From Allobosea sp. Root381 (GTDB lineage: Bacteria; Pseudomonadota; Alphaproteobacteria; Rhizobiales; Beijerinckiaceae), in assembly GCF_001429395.1 (NCBI RefSeq), contig NZ_LMJT01000014.1:1-64000 (forward strand): a DNA stretch of 64,000 bases, read 5' to 3'. The notes beneath the pieces were generated by a model that was not told the origin of the DNA, ran no database searches, and worked only from the letters and a program-made list of their open reading frames with translations. Position 1 is the stretch's first letter; each line of letters opens with the position of its first letter. The position numbers and the translations under genes are program-made. Below are positions 7,537 through 16,114 of the stretch, piece after piece.

Positions 7537-8535
7537 ATGAAGCATTGGATCAACCGTTCGTTCGCCGCGGCGGCGCTCGTCACGGGCCTCGGGCTCTCCA
7601 CCGCCTTCGCGCAGACACCGGTGACCTTCCAGCTGAACTGGACGGCGGGCGGCCCGAATGCCGGCTTCGCGGCCGCCGTCGGCGAAGGCTACTACAAGGC
7701 GGCCGGCCTCGACGTGACGATCGTGCAGGGCAACGGCTCCGGCAACACGGCCCAGCTCGTCGCGAGCGGCCGGTCGCAGCTCGCCTATGCCGATGCGGTC
7801 GCCGTCGCCCAGCTGATCTCCAAGGGCGCGCCGATGAAGGTCGTCTCGACGATCTATCAGTCGAACCCGAACGCGGTGAACGCGCTGAAGAAGGCCGGCA
7901 TCAAGTCGGTCGCCGATCTCAAGGGCAAGAAGATCGGCGTTCCGGCCGGCGGCTCGCAGGGCCCGATGCTGCCGCTCCTGCTCAAGGCCAACGGCCTGAA
8001 GGAGTCGGACATGACGCTGATGAACATGCCGGTGGCGGCGATGGTGCCGTCGCTGCTGCAGGGCCAGGTCGATGCGATCCTCGGTTCGACCGACGCCTAT
8101 CAGATCCAGCTCGAGATGCAGGGCGCCGAGCTCGACAATTACCCCTTCGCCGACCACGGCGTGCCGACGGTCGCGACCTCGATCTTCGGCTCGGGCGAGT
8201 TCCTCAAGCAGAATCCGGACGTCGTGAAGAAGTTCATCGCGGCGAGCCTGAAGGGCTGGTCCTTCGCGCTCGACAATCCCGAGAAGGCGATCGAGCACAC
8301 CAAGAAGCTCTTCCCCGACATGAACGTCAAGCTCGCCACCGCCGAGCTCGCCGCCATCACCCCGCTGTTCTGCAGCGGCGGCGCTAAGTTCATCGGCAAG
8401 GCCGAGGACGCCCACTGGACGCGGACCCAGGCCCTGCTCTCCGAGGTCAAGCTGCTGCCGGAGGGCCAGGACCCGAAGAGCTATTACACCAATGAATACC
8501 TGCCGGCCGAGGGCGAAATGCGCGCCTGCAAATAA
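7537..8535 (+). CDS. ABC transporter substrate-binding protein, NMT1/THI5-like
   Basis: AGGGAGGA precedes the ATG. The product has 332 residues with a typical signal peptide (basic MKHWINR, hydrophobic core, cleavage near AFA-QT around residue 24). The mature protein begins VTFQLNWTAGGPNAGF, the hallmark of NMT1/THI5-type binding proteins, and has VADLKGKKIGVPAGGSQGP in the middle. The family binds thiamine precursors, sulfonates, nitrate, phthalate or other small organic anions. The CoA-pathway context favours a carboxylated organic compound. It is encoded 65 bp after the permease in the same direction. Confidence 0.92.
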   Translation: MKHWINRSFAAAALVTGLGLSTAFAQTPVTFQLNWTAGGPNAGFAAAVGEGYYKAAGLDVTIVQGNGSGNTAQLVASGRSQLAYADAVAVAQLISKGAPMKVVSTIYQSNPNAVNALKKAGIKSVADLKGKKIGVPAGGSQGPMLPLLLKANGLKESDMTLMNMPVAAMVPSLLQGQVDAILGSTDAYQIQLEMQGAELDNYPFADHGVPTVATSIFGSGEFLKQNPDVVKKFIAASLKGWSFALDNPEKAIEHTKKLFPDMNVKLATAELAAITPLFCSGGAKFIGKAEDAHWTRTQALLSEVKLLPEGQDPKSYYTNEYLPAEGEMRACK

Positions 8536-8590
8536 GCGCGCAGACGCCAGACGGGCTCACCGGATCGGAATCGGACAGAAGCGACGGGCC

Positions 8591-9103
8591 ATGACAGACA
8601 AGCCGAGACTTGGTTACCGCTATGAGGATCTCTTCGTCGGGATGCGCTTCCGCAGCCCCGGCCGGACGATCACCGATGCCGATCTGGTGGGTTTCGCCGG
8701 GCTCACCGGCGATTATTCGGAGCTTCATACCAGCGAGGTCTATGCGCAGAGCAGCCAGTTCGGCCGCAAGGTCGCCCATGGCATGCTCGGCCTCGCCTAC
8801 GCCCATGGCCTGATGTGGGCCCGCACCGGCGAGCTGCGCGAGACCGCGATCGCCTTCCTTGGGATCGACGGCTGGAAGTTCGTCGGCCCCGTCTTCGTCG
8901 GCGATACGATCTTCGTCGACTACGAGATCGCCGAGTTGCGCGACAGCCGGTCGAGACCGACCCAGGCGATCGCGACCTTCGACGTCAGGGTCGTCAAGCA
9001 GGACGGTTCCCTGGTGCAGCAGGGCCGCAAGGCGCTGCTCGTCTCGAAGGTCCCCCTCGACGCCGTCGCCGCCTCGACCACGGTCGCGGCAACCGCAAGC
9101 TGA
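8591..9103 (+). CDS. MaoC-family (R)-specific enoyl-CoA hydratase
   Basis: The product has 170 residues starting MTDKPRLGYRYEDL; a longer in-frame start would overlap the binding-protein gene and lacks support. It has a hot-dog fold with the hydratase signature: AGLTGDYSELHTS holds the catalytic Asp and His region, followed by KVAHGMLGLAYAHGL. It would add water across, or remove it from, a 2-enoyl-CoA, which fits breakdown of the acid activated by the CoA-transferase. It sits inside the ABC operon between binding protein and ATPase, a direct physical link between uptake and CoA metabolism. Confidence 0.88.
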   Translation: MTDKPRLGYRYEDLFVGMRFRSPGRTITDADLVGFAGLTGDYSELHTSEVYAQSSQFGRKVAHGMLGLAYAHGLMWARTGELRETAIAFLGIDGWKFVGPVFVGDTIFVDYEIAELRDSRSRPTQAIATFDVRVVKQDGSLVQQGRKALLVSKVPLDAVAASTTVAATAS

Positions 9104-9114
9104 AGGGAGCAGCC

Positions 9115-9939
9115 ATGAGCGAGACCCAGCAGAAATCGGGTGTCCCGATCGTCATCCGCAACGTGTCGAAGGTCTTCGGCGAGGAGCTCGACAAGCCGTT
9201 CCGCGCGCTGAAGCCCATCGACGTCACGATCCCCGCCGGGCAGTTCATCTCGGTGGTCGGCGCCTCCGGCTGCGGCAAGAGCACGCTGATGCTGATGATC
9301 GCCGGGCTGCTCCGGCATTCGAGCGGCGAGATCTCGGTCGACGGCAAGGCTGTGACGAAGCCGATCACCGATGTCGGCATCGCCTTTCAGGATCACCTGC
9401 TGCTCGACTTCCGAACGGCCTTCGAGAACGTCATGCTCCATGCCGACATTCGCGGGCTCGACCGGGAGCAGCTGGCGCAGCGCGCCAGGGACCTGTTCAA
9501 GCAGCTGCGCCTCGAACACGCCATGGATAAGTATCCGCGCCAGCTGTCGGGCGGAATGCGCCAGCGCGTCTCGCTGATCCGCACGCTGGTGCACGAGCCC
9601 TCCGTGATCCTGATGGACGAACCCTTCGGCGCGCTCGACGCGCTGACGCGGCTGCAGGTCCGCACGGATCTCGAGAACCTCTGGCTGCGCAAGCGCCCGA
9701 CCGTGGTCTTCATCACCCACAGCGTCGAGGAGGCGGTGGGCCTGTCCGACCGCATCCTGGTGATGAGCCCGAGCCCGGGCGAAGTGATCGACGACATCCA
9801 GGTCGATCTGCCGCGGCCACGCCCCATCGTGCTCGGCGACGCGGCCGAGTTCGCGGCCTATGTCGACCGCATCCACCGCCAGTTCGAGCGAATGGGCGTG
9901 CTGCACGGCATCTCCCTGCCGCAGCCCGACGCGGCCTAG
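9115..9939 (+). CDS. ABC transporter ATP-binding protein, SsuB/TauB type
   Basis: The protein has 274 residues; GAAGGGA lies upstream of the ATG and the gap to the MaoC gene is 11 bp. Walker A is GASGCGKST, the Q-loop is AFQDHLLL, the signature is LSGGMRQRVSL, Walker B is VILMDEPFGALD and the switch His is in FITHSVEEA. It is the ATPase partner of the permease at 6626. The C-terminal extension (IHRQFERMGVLHG) is short. The gene order permease, binding protein, MaoC, ATPase shows that the transporter serves the same pathway as the hydratases. Confidence 0.93.
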   Translation: MSETQQKSGVPIVIRNVSKVFGEELDKPFRALKPIDVTIPAGQFISVVGASGCGKSTLMLMIAGLLRHSSGEISVDGKAVTKPITDVGIAFQDHLLLDFRTAFENVMLHADIRGLDREQLAQRARDLFKQLRLEHAMDKYPRQLSGGMRQRVSLIRTLVHEPSVILMDEPFGALDALTRLQVRTDLENLWLRKRPTVVFITHSVEEAVGLSDRILVMSPSPGEVIDDIQVDLPRPRPIVLGDAAEFAAYVDRIHRQFERMGVLHGISLPQPDAA

Positions 9940-9943
9940 CGCC

Positions 9944-10747
9944 ATGGCGAGCGACAGCGCCCCGAAGGATGCGGCTGCTGGCTCCGCGAGCCTGAGCGAA
10001 AACGGCTTCGTTGCGGAGATCACGCTCGCGAATGGCCCGCTGAACCTCGTCACGCGCGCCATGCTGCGGCAGTTCAACCGCATCCTCGCCGATCTGTCGC
10101 GGCGGCAGGACCTGCGCTGCGTCATCCTGCATGGCGGCGAGGCACGCGCCTTCTGCGCCGGCAGCGACATCAAGGAGTTCGGGCCGATCCGGCACGATGC
10201 CAGCGAGCAGAAGATCCTGTTCGAGGACATGGTGCTGCGCAATCTGGCGCGGCTGCCGATGCCGACCATCGCCGCCATCGACGGGCCGGCGCTCGGCGGC
10301 GGGCTCGAGATCGCGCTTTGCTGCGATCTTCGCATCCTGCGTAGCGGCGTCGGCATCGGGCTGCCGGAGGCTCATCTCGGCGGCCTCGCCGGCAATGGCG
10401 CGATCCGCCTGACGCGGCTCGTCGGCCCGGCGCGCGCCAAGCAGATGCTGTTCACCGGAGCATCGATCACCAGCGAACAGGCGCTGGCCTGGGGCGTCGT
10501 CAACGAACTGGCCGAGACCGGCTCGGCGCTGGACGCCGCGCGCGCGATGGCCGGGACCATCGCTCGGCGCGGGCCGATCTCCAACCGCCTGGCGAAGGAA
10601 CTGGTCGACCTCGCCGACGACCTGCCGCTTGACGCCGGCCTGCTTCGTTCGACGATAGCGCAGCAGCGCATCTTTGATTCGGACGACCTGCAGGAGGGCG
10701 CTACGGCCTTCTTGGGCAAGCGGCCTCCGGTCTTTTCCGGCCGCTGA
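9944..10747 (+). CDS. Enoyl-CoA hydratase/isomerase family protein
   Basis: The product has 267 residues, the crotonase-family size, beginning 4 bp after the ATPase stop. The oxyanion-hole motifs are present: AFCAGSDIKEFG and IDGPALGGGLEIALCCDLR. The first catalytic Glu position of hydratases is occupied in the LPEAHLGGLAGNGA region. It probably performs hydration, isomerisation or C-C cleavage on the CoA thioester. With the MaoC protein at 8591, the operon has two hydratase-type folds, which may act on different intermediates or on opposite stereochemistry. Confidence 0.88.
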   Translation: MASDSAPKDAAAGSASLSENGFVAEITLANGPLNLVTRAMLRQFNRILADLSRRQDLRCVILHGGEARAFCAGSDIKEFGPIRHDASEQKILFEDMVLRNLARLPMPTIAAIDGPALGGGLEIALCCDLRILRSGVGIGLPEAHLGGLAGNGAIRLTRLVGPARAKQMLFTGASITSEQALAWGVVNELAETGSALDAARAMAGTIARRGPISNRLAKELVDLADDLPLDAGLLRSTIAQQRIFDSDDLQEGATAFLGKRPPVFSGR

Positions 10748-10781
10748 CCAGCTCACCGACCGCATTCGAGCGCAACTCGCC

Positions 10782-11594
10782 ATGGCCCATATCCCCGCCG
10801 AACGCTGCCTCTCCATCGTCCAGCTGCTCGTCGAGGAAGCCGGCGAGATGCAGCTCGGCGAGATCGCGCTCAGGCTCGGGTTACCGAAGAGCGGCGTCCA
10901 TCGCCTCCTCGGAACGCTGATCGAGCAAGGCTGGGTCGAGCAAGACCCGCAGACGAGCGCCTATCGTCTGACGATGCGCCTTACCATCCTAGGCCAGCGC
11001 CTATACAACGCGACCGGCATCCCTGACATCTGCCAGCCCGTGCTCGATGAACTCGCCGCCCGAACGCGCGAATTCGTCCGGCTCGCCGTAATCGACGCCC
11101 ATGCCTTGGTCTGGGTAGCCGATGCGCAAGGCGCGCGCGGCGGGCTTATGTACCAGCCGCTCCTCACCACGAACACGGTCCCGCTGCATGCCACCGCGAG
11201 CGGTAAATCCTGGCTCGCACGGCTGCCGCGGACGCAGGTGCGCGAGATGATCGCGCTCAATGGCGGCTTCGGTGAACCGGAGCAATATGGCCCCGACGCC
11301 GTCCACTCCTTCGATCAGCTCTTCATCGAGCTGGAGCGCACCGCCTCGCGCGGCTACGGCGTCGCGATCAGCGAGGCGGAACCCGGCGTCACGGCCGTCG
11401 CTGCTGTCATCTGTTCCGGAGTGGACGGGGCTCCGGTCGGAACGGTGAGTGTTGCCGGCCCAGGGGTGCGACTGAGCGAAGCACGCATCGGAGAGTTCGG
11501 CCCGCTCGTGATCGAGGTCGCACGGCAACTCTCGGAGCTCTGGCCACTGCGCAAGCGATTGAAGCGTCCGGGCCGCATTTCTGCCGCTGCTTGA
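10782..11594 (+). CDS. IclR-family transcriptional regulator
   Basis: The product has 270 residues starting MAHIPAERCLSIVQLLVEEA. The N-terminal winged helix is at about residues 5-60 (LRLGLPKSGVHRLLGTLIEQGWVE). The IclR effector domain follows (LLTTNTVPLHATASGKSWLA, GYGVAISEAEPGVTAVAA). It lies 34 bp downstream of the enoyl-CoA hydratase gene and is probably the last gene of the transport operon. With the LacI regulator at 1163 the locus has two dedicated regulators, perhaps sensing different intermediates. IclR proteins commonly respond to small organic acids. The effector is unknown. Confidence 0.9.
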   Translation: MAHIPAERCLSIVQLLVEEAGEMQLGEIALRLGLPKSGVHRLLGTLIEQGWVEQDPQTSAYRLTMRLTILGQRLYNATGIPDICQPVLDELAARTREFVRLAVIDAHALVWVADAQGARGGLMYQPLLTTNTVPLHATASGKSWLARLPRTQVREMIALNGGFGEPEQYGPDAVHSFDQLFIELERTASRGYGVAISEAEPGVTAVAAVICSGVDGAPVGTVSVAGPGVRLSEARIGEFGPLVIEVARQLSELWPLRKRLKRPGRISAAA

Positions 11595-12077
11595 AATCGC
11601 TTCGGAGCACATTGCGGGGACCAAACGTCGCCAAAGCGGGCACGCCGAGATCGGCAGTGGCTGGGTTCGACCGCTACGCGGGCTTCTTTCGCGAGTTGCG
11701 TGCGAGCGGGCGTCCGAGAGGTCCGAAGTGGTCAGCCCGAAGCTTGCCGCCCATGTACCAGCTAGACGGCCGCAAACCGGACGTTGCCAGAGTCAGCAAT
11801 CGCGCCACTTCCGGACATTGGAGTGATGCCCGAAAGCGGACATGCGCGCTTACGACCTAGGCTTTGACAGACGATCGGAATTTGGAAACGATCGCCTGTA
11901 TGAGGCGGCGTGAAATGGGCTCGACCGCAAGCGGCAACCTCAAACGATCACTGATCTCCGCGGTTGAGGGGCTTGGCGCGCGATCGGTGGCCTCGAAGAT
12001 GACGCGTTGCGTACACCTCCATGGCAGGGCATGCCTCGGCGAGCCGGCTGCGAAGAACAGCTGCCTATCAGGTAGAG
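11595..12077. other. Gene-poor gap with probable coding remnant
   Basis: No intact gene is supported here. It contains copy 2 of the 17-bp motif. On the minus strand, a frame without its own start runs from about 12010 down to a TAG at 11857-11859 and reads like real protein (PSTAEISDRLRLPLAVEPIS), ending in VKA. It may be the tail of a decayed gene whose upstream part is lost or frameshifted. Confidence 0.4.
11827..11843 (+). repeat. 17-bp dispersed motif, copy 2
   Basis: TGCCCGAAAGCGGACAT, differing from copy 1 at one base. It lies in the gene-poor gap after the IclR gene. Confidence 0.6.
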
Positions 12078-12551
12078 CTAAACCTCCGACATGACGGTCA
12101 CGTCGCCGTCACGCCAGATGTTGTCGACCGTGTTACGCGTGATGACCCAGTGATCGCCCTGCCTCGCCAGTTCCACGTCGTATCGATTCTTCATCAGGTA
12201 GTGGCGCGTGGGGTCTTTCACCGGAACGTGCTGCGCCTCGACGAGAGCGTCGAGGCGGGCGAGGTCGCCGTCGATGGTGACCAACGGATTGCTGACAGAA
12301 TGGCTCGTGCCGAGTTGGGCGAGCGAGCCCGACAAGGCCGCGATGATGTTCGTCCGGCCTTCGATCACAGGGTAGTCGAACCCTGCCCTGGCAGCGGCGG
12401 GCCGGAAATCGGACACCGCGTCCTCGGCGAGCGAGGACGCGAGCAGATCCCAGTTGCGCCGATCGATGCCGGCCGCGAAGCGGTACAGGGCCTCGACCAC
12501 AGCGAGCTTGTCGGCGGCACTAGTTTGGGAAGCGGATGTGATAGTCGACAT
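12078..12551 (-). CDS. SnoaL-like / NTF2-fold protein
   Basis: The ATG at 12551 is preceded by GGAG at good spacing, giving 157 residues; a longer frame adds an Arg-rich leader with no conservation. The sequence (ALYRFAAGIDRRNWDLLASS, then later HYLMKNRYDVELARQGDHW) is typical of the SnoaL-4 / nuclear-transport-factor-2 cone-shaped fold used by small cyclases, isomerases and dehydratases or as a ligand-binding unit. It is the last gene of the four-gene minus-strand operon divergent from an AraC regulator. The reaction is unknown. Confidence 0.8.
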   Translation of the reverse strand: MSTITSASQTSAADKLAVVEALYRFAAGIDRRNWDLLASSLAEDAVSDFRPAAARAGFDYPVIEGRTNIIAALSGSLAQLGTSHSVSNPLVTIDGDLARLDALVEAQHVPVKDPTRHYLMKNRYDVELARQGDHWVITRNTVDNIWRDGDVTVMSEV

Positions 12552-12677
12552 GGTGTCTCCTGGACGGGGTCTTTTGTGACCTGAGTGAGGGCGCTCGGAC
12601 GATGGGCGTCGGGTTGTGACCAACGCTGAATTGGCCCGGCAGGGTTCGCTCCGACGGCTTGCCCGAGCTTCTCCTGT

Positions 12678-13667
12678 TCAAGTCGGGAGGTCGGTGATGG
12701 TCGTGTCGGCGATCGTCTCGGCGAAGCCTGCACTGAACAGTCCGGCGGGTGTCTGGAAGCCCGAGCGGGCCTCGCCGTCGAGGACACGCCGTGCAGCCTC
12801 CGCGGCGGCCAGCGCGGTGAAGCTGTAGCCGTTGACGGTGTCGAGGATGGAGCGAGCCACCGTTCCGTCGGCGCCCGTCACCTCGACCGCAGCCTGGTAG
12901 CGGTTGGCGTTGCGTTGCTCGGCATCGGGGCCCGTGGGCAACGCCTTGATATCGCCATCCGGGAAGGCGTCGCCGGACAGGTGAACGAAGGTCTCCACGT
13001 TCGGCACGCCGGTAGTGCGCCCGATCGTGATCAGGTCCGGCAGCGTCAGGGGAAAGCAATCGACTTCGCCCAGGCCGAAGTCGAAGGGTTGGGTCTCGGA
13101 AGAGCCACGGCTCTGAAGCCGGCCGCCGCGTCGGGCAAGCGTCTCGGTCATGACGTTCTCGGTGGCGCTGATCGCCGACCCCCGCGACATCGAGCCGGTG
13201 ATGTGAAGCGCGATCCTGATTGTCCGCGGCTGGGCTATGCGGGCGACGGCATGGCTCGCCAGCGACCCCAGCATCGCGACGCTGCCACCGCTGCCGGGCA
13301 GCAGCATCACGCCCGCCGCACTGGCATCCGCATCCAGCTTCTCCGCCAGCAGGTAGCTGTCGAGTTCGGCGGCGACGTCCAGATAGTGGATGCCCGCGGC
13401 GATGGCGGCGCGCATCAGAGGTTCGGCCGTCCGCATGAACGGACCGGCGCAGTTCAGCAGGACATCGGCGCCTTCCAGGGCCGCCGTAACAGCAATCGGA
13501 TCGTCGACCGGGAAGACCCGGCTCGACACACCGAGCCTCGTCGCGAGTTCGGACAGGGGAGCTTCCGAGCGTCCGGCGACAACGATGTTCAGACCGGCCG
13601 CCTTGGCATGCTCGGCCACCATGCTGCCGGTGTAGCCGGCGGCACCATAGATCATCACGGTCTTCAT
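12678..13667 (-). CDS. Saccharopine dehydrogenase-like NAD(P)-binding protein
   Basis: The start at 13667 overlaps the stop of the upstream VOC gene as ATGA, so translational coupling is likely. The product has 329 residues. A Rossmann motif YGAAGYTGSMVAEHA is at the N-terminus, followed by NIVVAGRSEAPLSEL, typical of the saccharopine dehydrogenase / trans-acting enoyl reductase superfamily. Members reduce varied substrates, and most in such operons are uncharacterised. The neighbours (SDR, VOC, SnoaL-like) suggest a small redox or detoxification pathway controlled by the AraC protein at 14956. Confidence 0.82.
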   Translation of the reverse strand: MKTVMIYGAAGYTGSMVAEHAKAAGLNIVVAGRSEAPLSELATRLGVSSRVFPVDDPIAVTAALEGADVLLNCAGPFMRTAEPLMRAAIAAGIHYLDVAAELDSYLLAEKLDADASAAGVMLLPGSGGSVAMLGSLASHAVARIAQPRTIRIALHITGSMSRGSAISATENVMTETLARRGGRLQSRGSSETQPFDFGLGEVDCFPLTLPDLITIGRTTGVPNVETFVHLSGDAFPDGDIKALPTGPDAEQRNANRYQAAVEVTGADGTVARSILDTVNGYSFTALAAAEAARRVLDGEARSGFQTPAGLFSAGFAETIADTTITDLPT

Positions 13668-14065
13668 GAGCGGTGCTGCCAATCCTTGTAGACGAACTCC
13701 AGGCTGTACCCGTCGGGGTCCAGCACGTTCGCAGCGTAGTATCGGGGGTCGTAGTGGAGTCGCGCGGCGGGCGAGCCGTTGTCGGTCGCGCCCGCGGCCA
13801 TGGCGGCATCGTAGGCCGCGTTCACCTCCGCCCTGCCGTCCGCGACGAAACCGATATGGGCAGCGCGGCCTTCGACCACGCCCTCCCGCAACCAGAAGAA
13901 TATCCGTCCGCCGCAGCCAAAGCCCTTGAGGTCGGGATGCCCCGGCGGGCCGTCGGCGCCGTCATAATCGACGCGGTCGACGATGCCGAGCGGCGCCAGC
14001 GCCGCCGTATAGAAGGCGATGGATCGCCCGAGGTCGCTGACGGAGATAAAGACGTGGTCGAGCAT
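13664..14065 (-). CDS. VOC-family (glyoxalase/bleomycin-resistance-like) protein
   Basis: The protein has 133 residues: MLDHVFISVSDLGRSIAFY at the start, FYTAALAPLGI, AAHIGFVADGRAEVNAAYDAA in the middle and NVLDPDGYSLEFVYK at the end, the standard vicinal-oxygen-chelate fold with metal-ligand positions His4 and the final Glu. Families include glyoxalase I, extradiol dioxygenases and antibiotic-binding proteins. It lies 11 bp after the SDR and overlaps the next gene by ATGA. The substrate is unknown. Confidence 0.85.
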   Translation of the reverse strand: MLDHVFISVSDLGRSIAFYTAALAPLGIVDRVDYDGADGPPGHPDLKGFGCGGRIFFWLREGVVEGRAAHIGFVADGRAEVNAAYDAAMAAGATDNGSPAARLHYDPRYYAANVLDPDGYSLEFVYKDWQHRS

Positions 14066-14076
14066 GATGTGTCCGA

Positions 14077-14820
14077 TCAGATGATGTAGCCGCCGCCGAC
14101 TTCGACGTTCTGGGCGTTGATCCAGCCGCTCTCCTCCGACAGCAGGCTGGCGACGACGCGGCCGACGTCAACGGGCTCGCCGACACGGCCGAGCGCGGTC
14201 TGGGCTGACAGCATGGCTTCGAATTCGTCATTCAGCCCGCCGCCGAGATCGGTCCGGATGGCGCCCGGCGCTATCGAGTTGGCGCGGATACCGCGCTCGC
14301 CGAACTCCTTGGCCATGTACCGCGTCAGGACTTCGAGCCCGCCCTTGAACGAGGCGTAGGGCGCGACCCCGGCGGTGGCGACGCGGGTCGTGGCACTGGT
14401 CAGGTTCACGATCGCCCCGCCATCGGCCATCAGCGGCAGCAGGGTCTGGGTCAGGAAGAACGGCCCCTTGAGGTGGACGTTGAACAGCCCGTCGAACTGC
14501 GCCTCGCTGACCGTCGCGATCGGCTCGAACAGGCCATAGCCCGCGTTGTTCACGAGGTAGTCGAAGTCCTTCCGGCCCCAGGCCCGTCCGAGAGTCTCCA
14601 CGACCTGATCCCGGAAGGCCGAAAAGCTCGCGCTCTGGCCGACGTCCAGCGCCAACGCGGCTGCCTTGCCGCCCGCCTGTTCGATCTCGGTGACTGCGGC
14701 TTCAGCACCCGCATGATGGCTGTTGTAGGTCAGGATGACGCCCATGCCGCGTTCGGCGCATTGCAGCGCGGCGCTGCGACCCAGACCGCGGCTTCCGCCT
14801 GTGATGATGACGATCTTCAT
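14077..14820 (-). CDS. SDR-family oxidoreductase
   Basis: The protein has 247 residues: TGGSRGLGRSAALQCA cofactor motif, VNNAGYGLFEP, catalytic Ser region LTSATTRVAT and YASFK as the YxxxK. The C-terminal NAQNVEVGGGYII fits 3-oxoacyl-ACP-reductase-like SDRs. It is the first gene of the four-gene operon and faces the AraC regulator across 135 bp. AraC regulators of this type often control carbonyl-reactive or solvent-stress dehydrogenases. The substrate is not known. Confidence 0.9.
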   Translation of the reverse strand: MKIVIITGGSRGLGRSAALQCAERGMGVILTYNSHHAGAEAAVTEIEQAGGKAAALALDVGQSASFSAFRDQVVETLGRAWGRKDFDYLVNNAGYGLFEPIATVSEAQFDGLFNVHLKGPFFLTQTLLPLMADGGAIVNLTSATTRVATAGVAPYASFKGGLEVLTRYMAKEFGERGIRANSIAPGAIRTDLGGGLNDEFEAMLSAQTALGRVGEPVDVGRVVASLLSEESGWINAQNVEVGGGYII

Positions 14821-14955
14821 GGTGTTGCTCCGGTGTCTTCGATGACCACGAAGGTAGGCCTCGGCCGCATGGCTGGCGTTACGCGATCCTGCCTCGGTCT
14901 TGCCTGATCCTGCTTTCGGCTTGTGGAGCGGGGCTCATGAGCGCAGGGATGGGAG

Positions 14956-15843
14956 ATGGAAACCGCGCTCGAAGAACTGCGTCGCCTGGCCGCCCATGCC
15001 GAGAACCGGCGGACGGAGACGGGCATTCCGCGCCTCGCGATGGTCCAGGGAAAGATCCCCGAGCACGACCTGGCTGCCGTATACGATCCGATGATCAACC
15101 TGATCCTGCGCGGGTCGAAGTCGATGACCGTCGGCGACCGGACCTTGCACTATGATCCGGCGACCTATTTCGTCATGTCGGTCGAGCTGCCCGCCGTCGG
15201 CAGTGTCCATCCGGCGACAACGGGCGAGCCCTACCTGGCAATCAGCCTGACGCTTGATCCCAAGATCATCGCCGAGGTGCTGGCCTCGGCTCCGGCCGCA
15301 GCCGGGCGTGAAAGCAGCCCGGGTTTCTCGGTCGCCCCGGTCACATCCGAGTTGCTCGATGCCTGGGTCCGGTTGCTGCGCCTCATGGAGCATCCCGACG
15401 ACATTCCGGTCCTGGCGCCGGCCTATGAGCGGGAGATCCTCTACCGCGTCCTGCAAGGGCCGCAGGGCTGGATGCTGCGCGACATCGCCACGCCGGAGAC
15501 TGCCCTGGCACGCATCCACGCCGCCATTCTGTGGATCCGCGAGAACTTCACCCAGCCCTTGCGGATCGAGGCGCTCGCGGACAGGGTCGCCATGAGCGTT
15601 TCGGCCTTTCACCGCCAGTTCAAGGCGGTGACCAACATGAGCCCGCTCCAGTTCCACAAGACCCTCCGGCTGATGCATGCGCGCCGGCTGATGGTGACCG
15701 AGGCGCTGAGCGCGGCCGCGGTCGCGATCCGCGTCGGCTATGAAAGCCCATCCCAGTTCAGCCGCGAATACAGCCGCCTGTTCGGCCAGTCGCCCGCGCG
15801 AGACACGGCGGATCTGGCTGGCGCCTGGAGGAGCGCGTCTTAG
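14956..15843 (+). CDS. AraC-family transcriptional regulator
   Basis: The product has 295 residues, starting METALEELRRLAAHAEN after GGGATGGGAG. The N-terminal cupin-like AraC_N region (about residues 20-170) includes YDPMINLILRGSKSMTVGD and YFVMSVELPAVG. The C-terminal double helix-turn-helix spans about residues 195-290 (PLRIEALADRVAMSVSAFHR, VGYESPSQFSREYSRLFG). It is divergent from the SDR operon and is probably its activator. The effector is unknown. Confidence 0.93.
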   Translation: METALEELRRLAAHAENRRTETGIPRLAMVQGKIPEHDLAAVYDPMINLILRGSKSMTVGDRTLHYDPATYFVMSVELPAVGSVHPATTGEPYLAISLTLDPKIIAEVLASAPAAAGRESSPGFSVAPVTSELLDAWVRLLRLMEHPDDIPVLAPAYEREILYRVLQGPQGWMLRDIATPETALARIHAAILWIRENFTQPLRIEALADRVAMSVSAFHRQFKAVTNMSPLQFHKTLRLMHARRLMVTEALSAAAVAIRVGYESPSQFSREYSRLFGQSPARDTADLAGAWRSAS

Positions 15844-15879
15844 GTGTTCAATCGGCGCCAAGAGCTGCCGTTCAACAGG

Positions 15880-15896
15880 TGCCAGGAAGCGGACAT
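15880..15896 (+). repeat. 17-bp dispersed motif, copy 3
   Basis: TGCCAGGAAGCGGACAT, one mismatch to copy 1, located just after the AraC gene. Confidence 0.6.
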
Positions 15897-16114
15897 CGGT
15901 CACGCCGCTGCCGAGAACGTTGATTGACGAGCGGACTGCGCTGTAACGCAAATCAGATGATAGGTCTCGCCAAGATGGCAGGAATTTCCTCCCTGTCCTG
16001 GGCTGATCTTATGATGTAGTCACGAGACCGGCGCGCTCGTTAACCGAGGGAAGGCTGAAGTCAGAGCAAAGCGCGTTGCTTCGTAGCAACCGGCCGCTTG
16101 ATCGCTTTTGGCCT

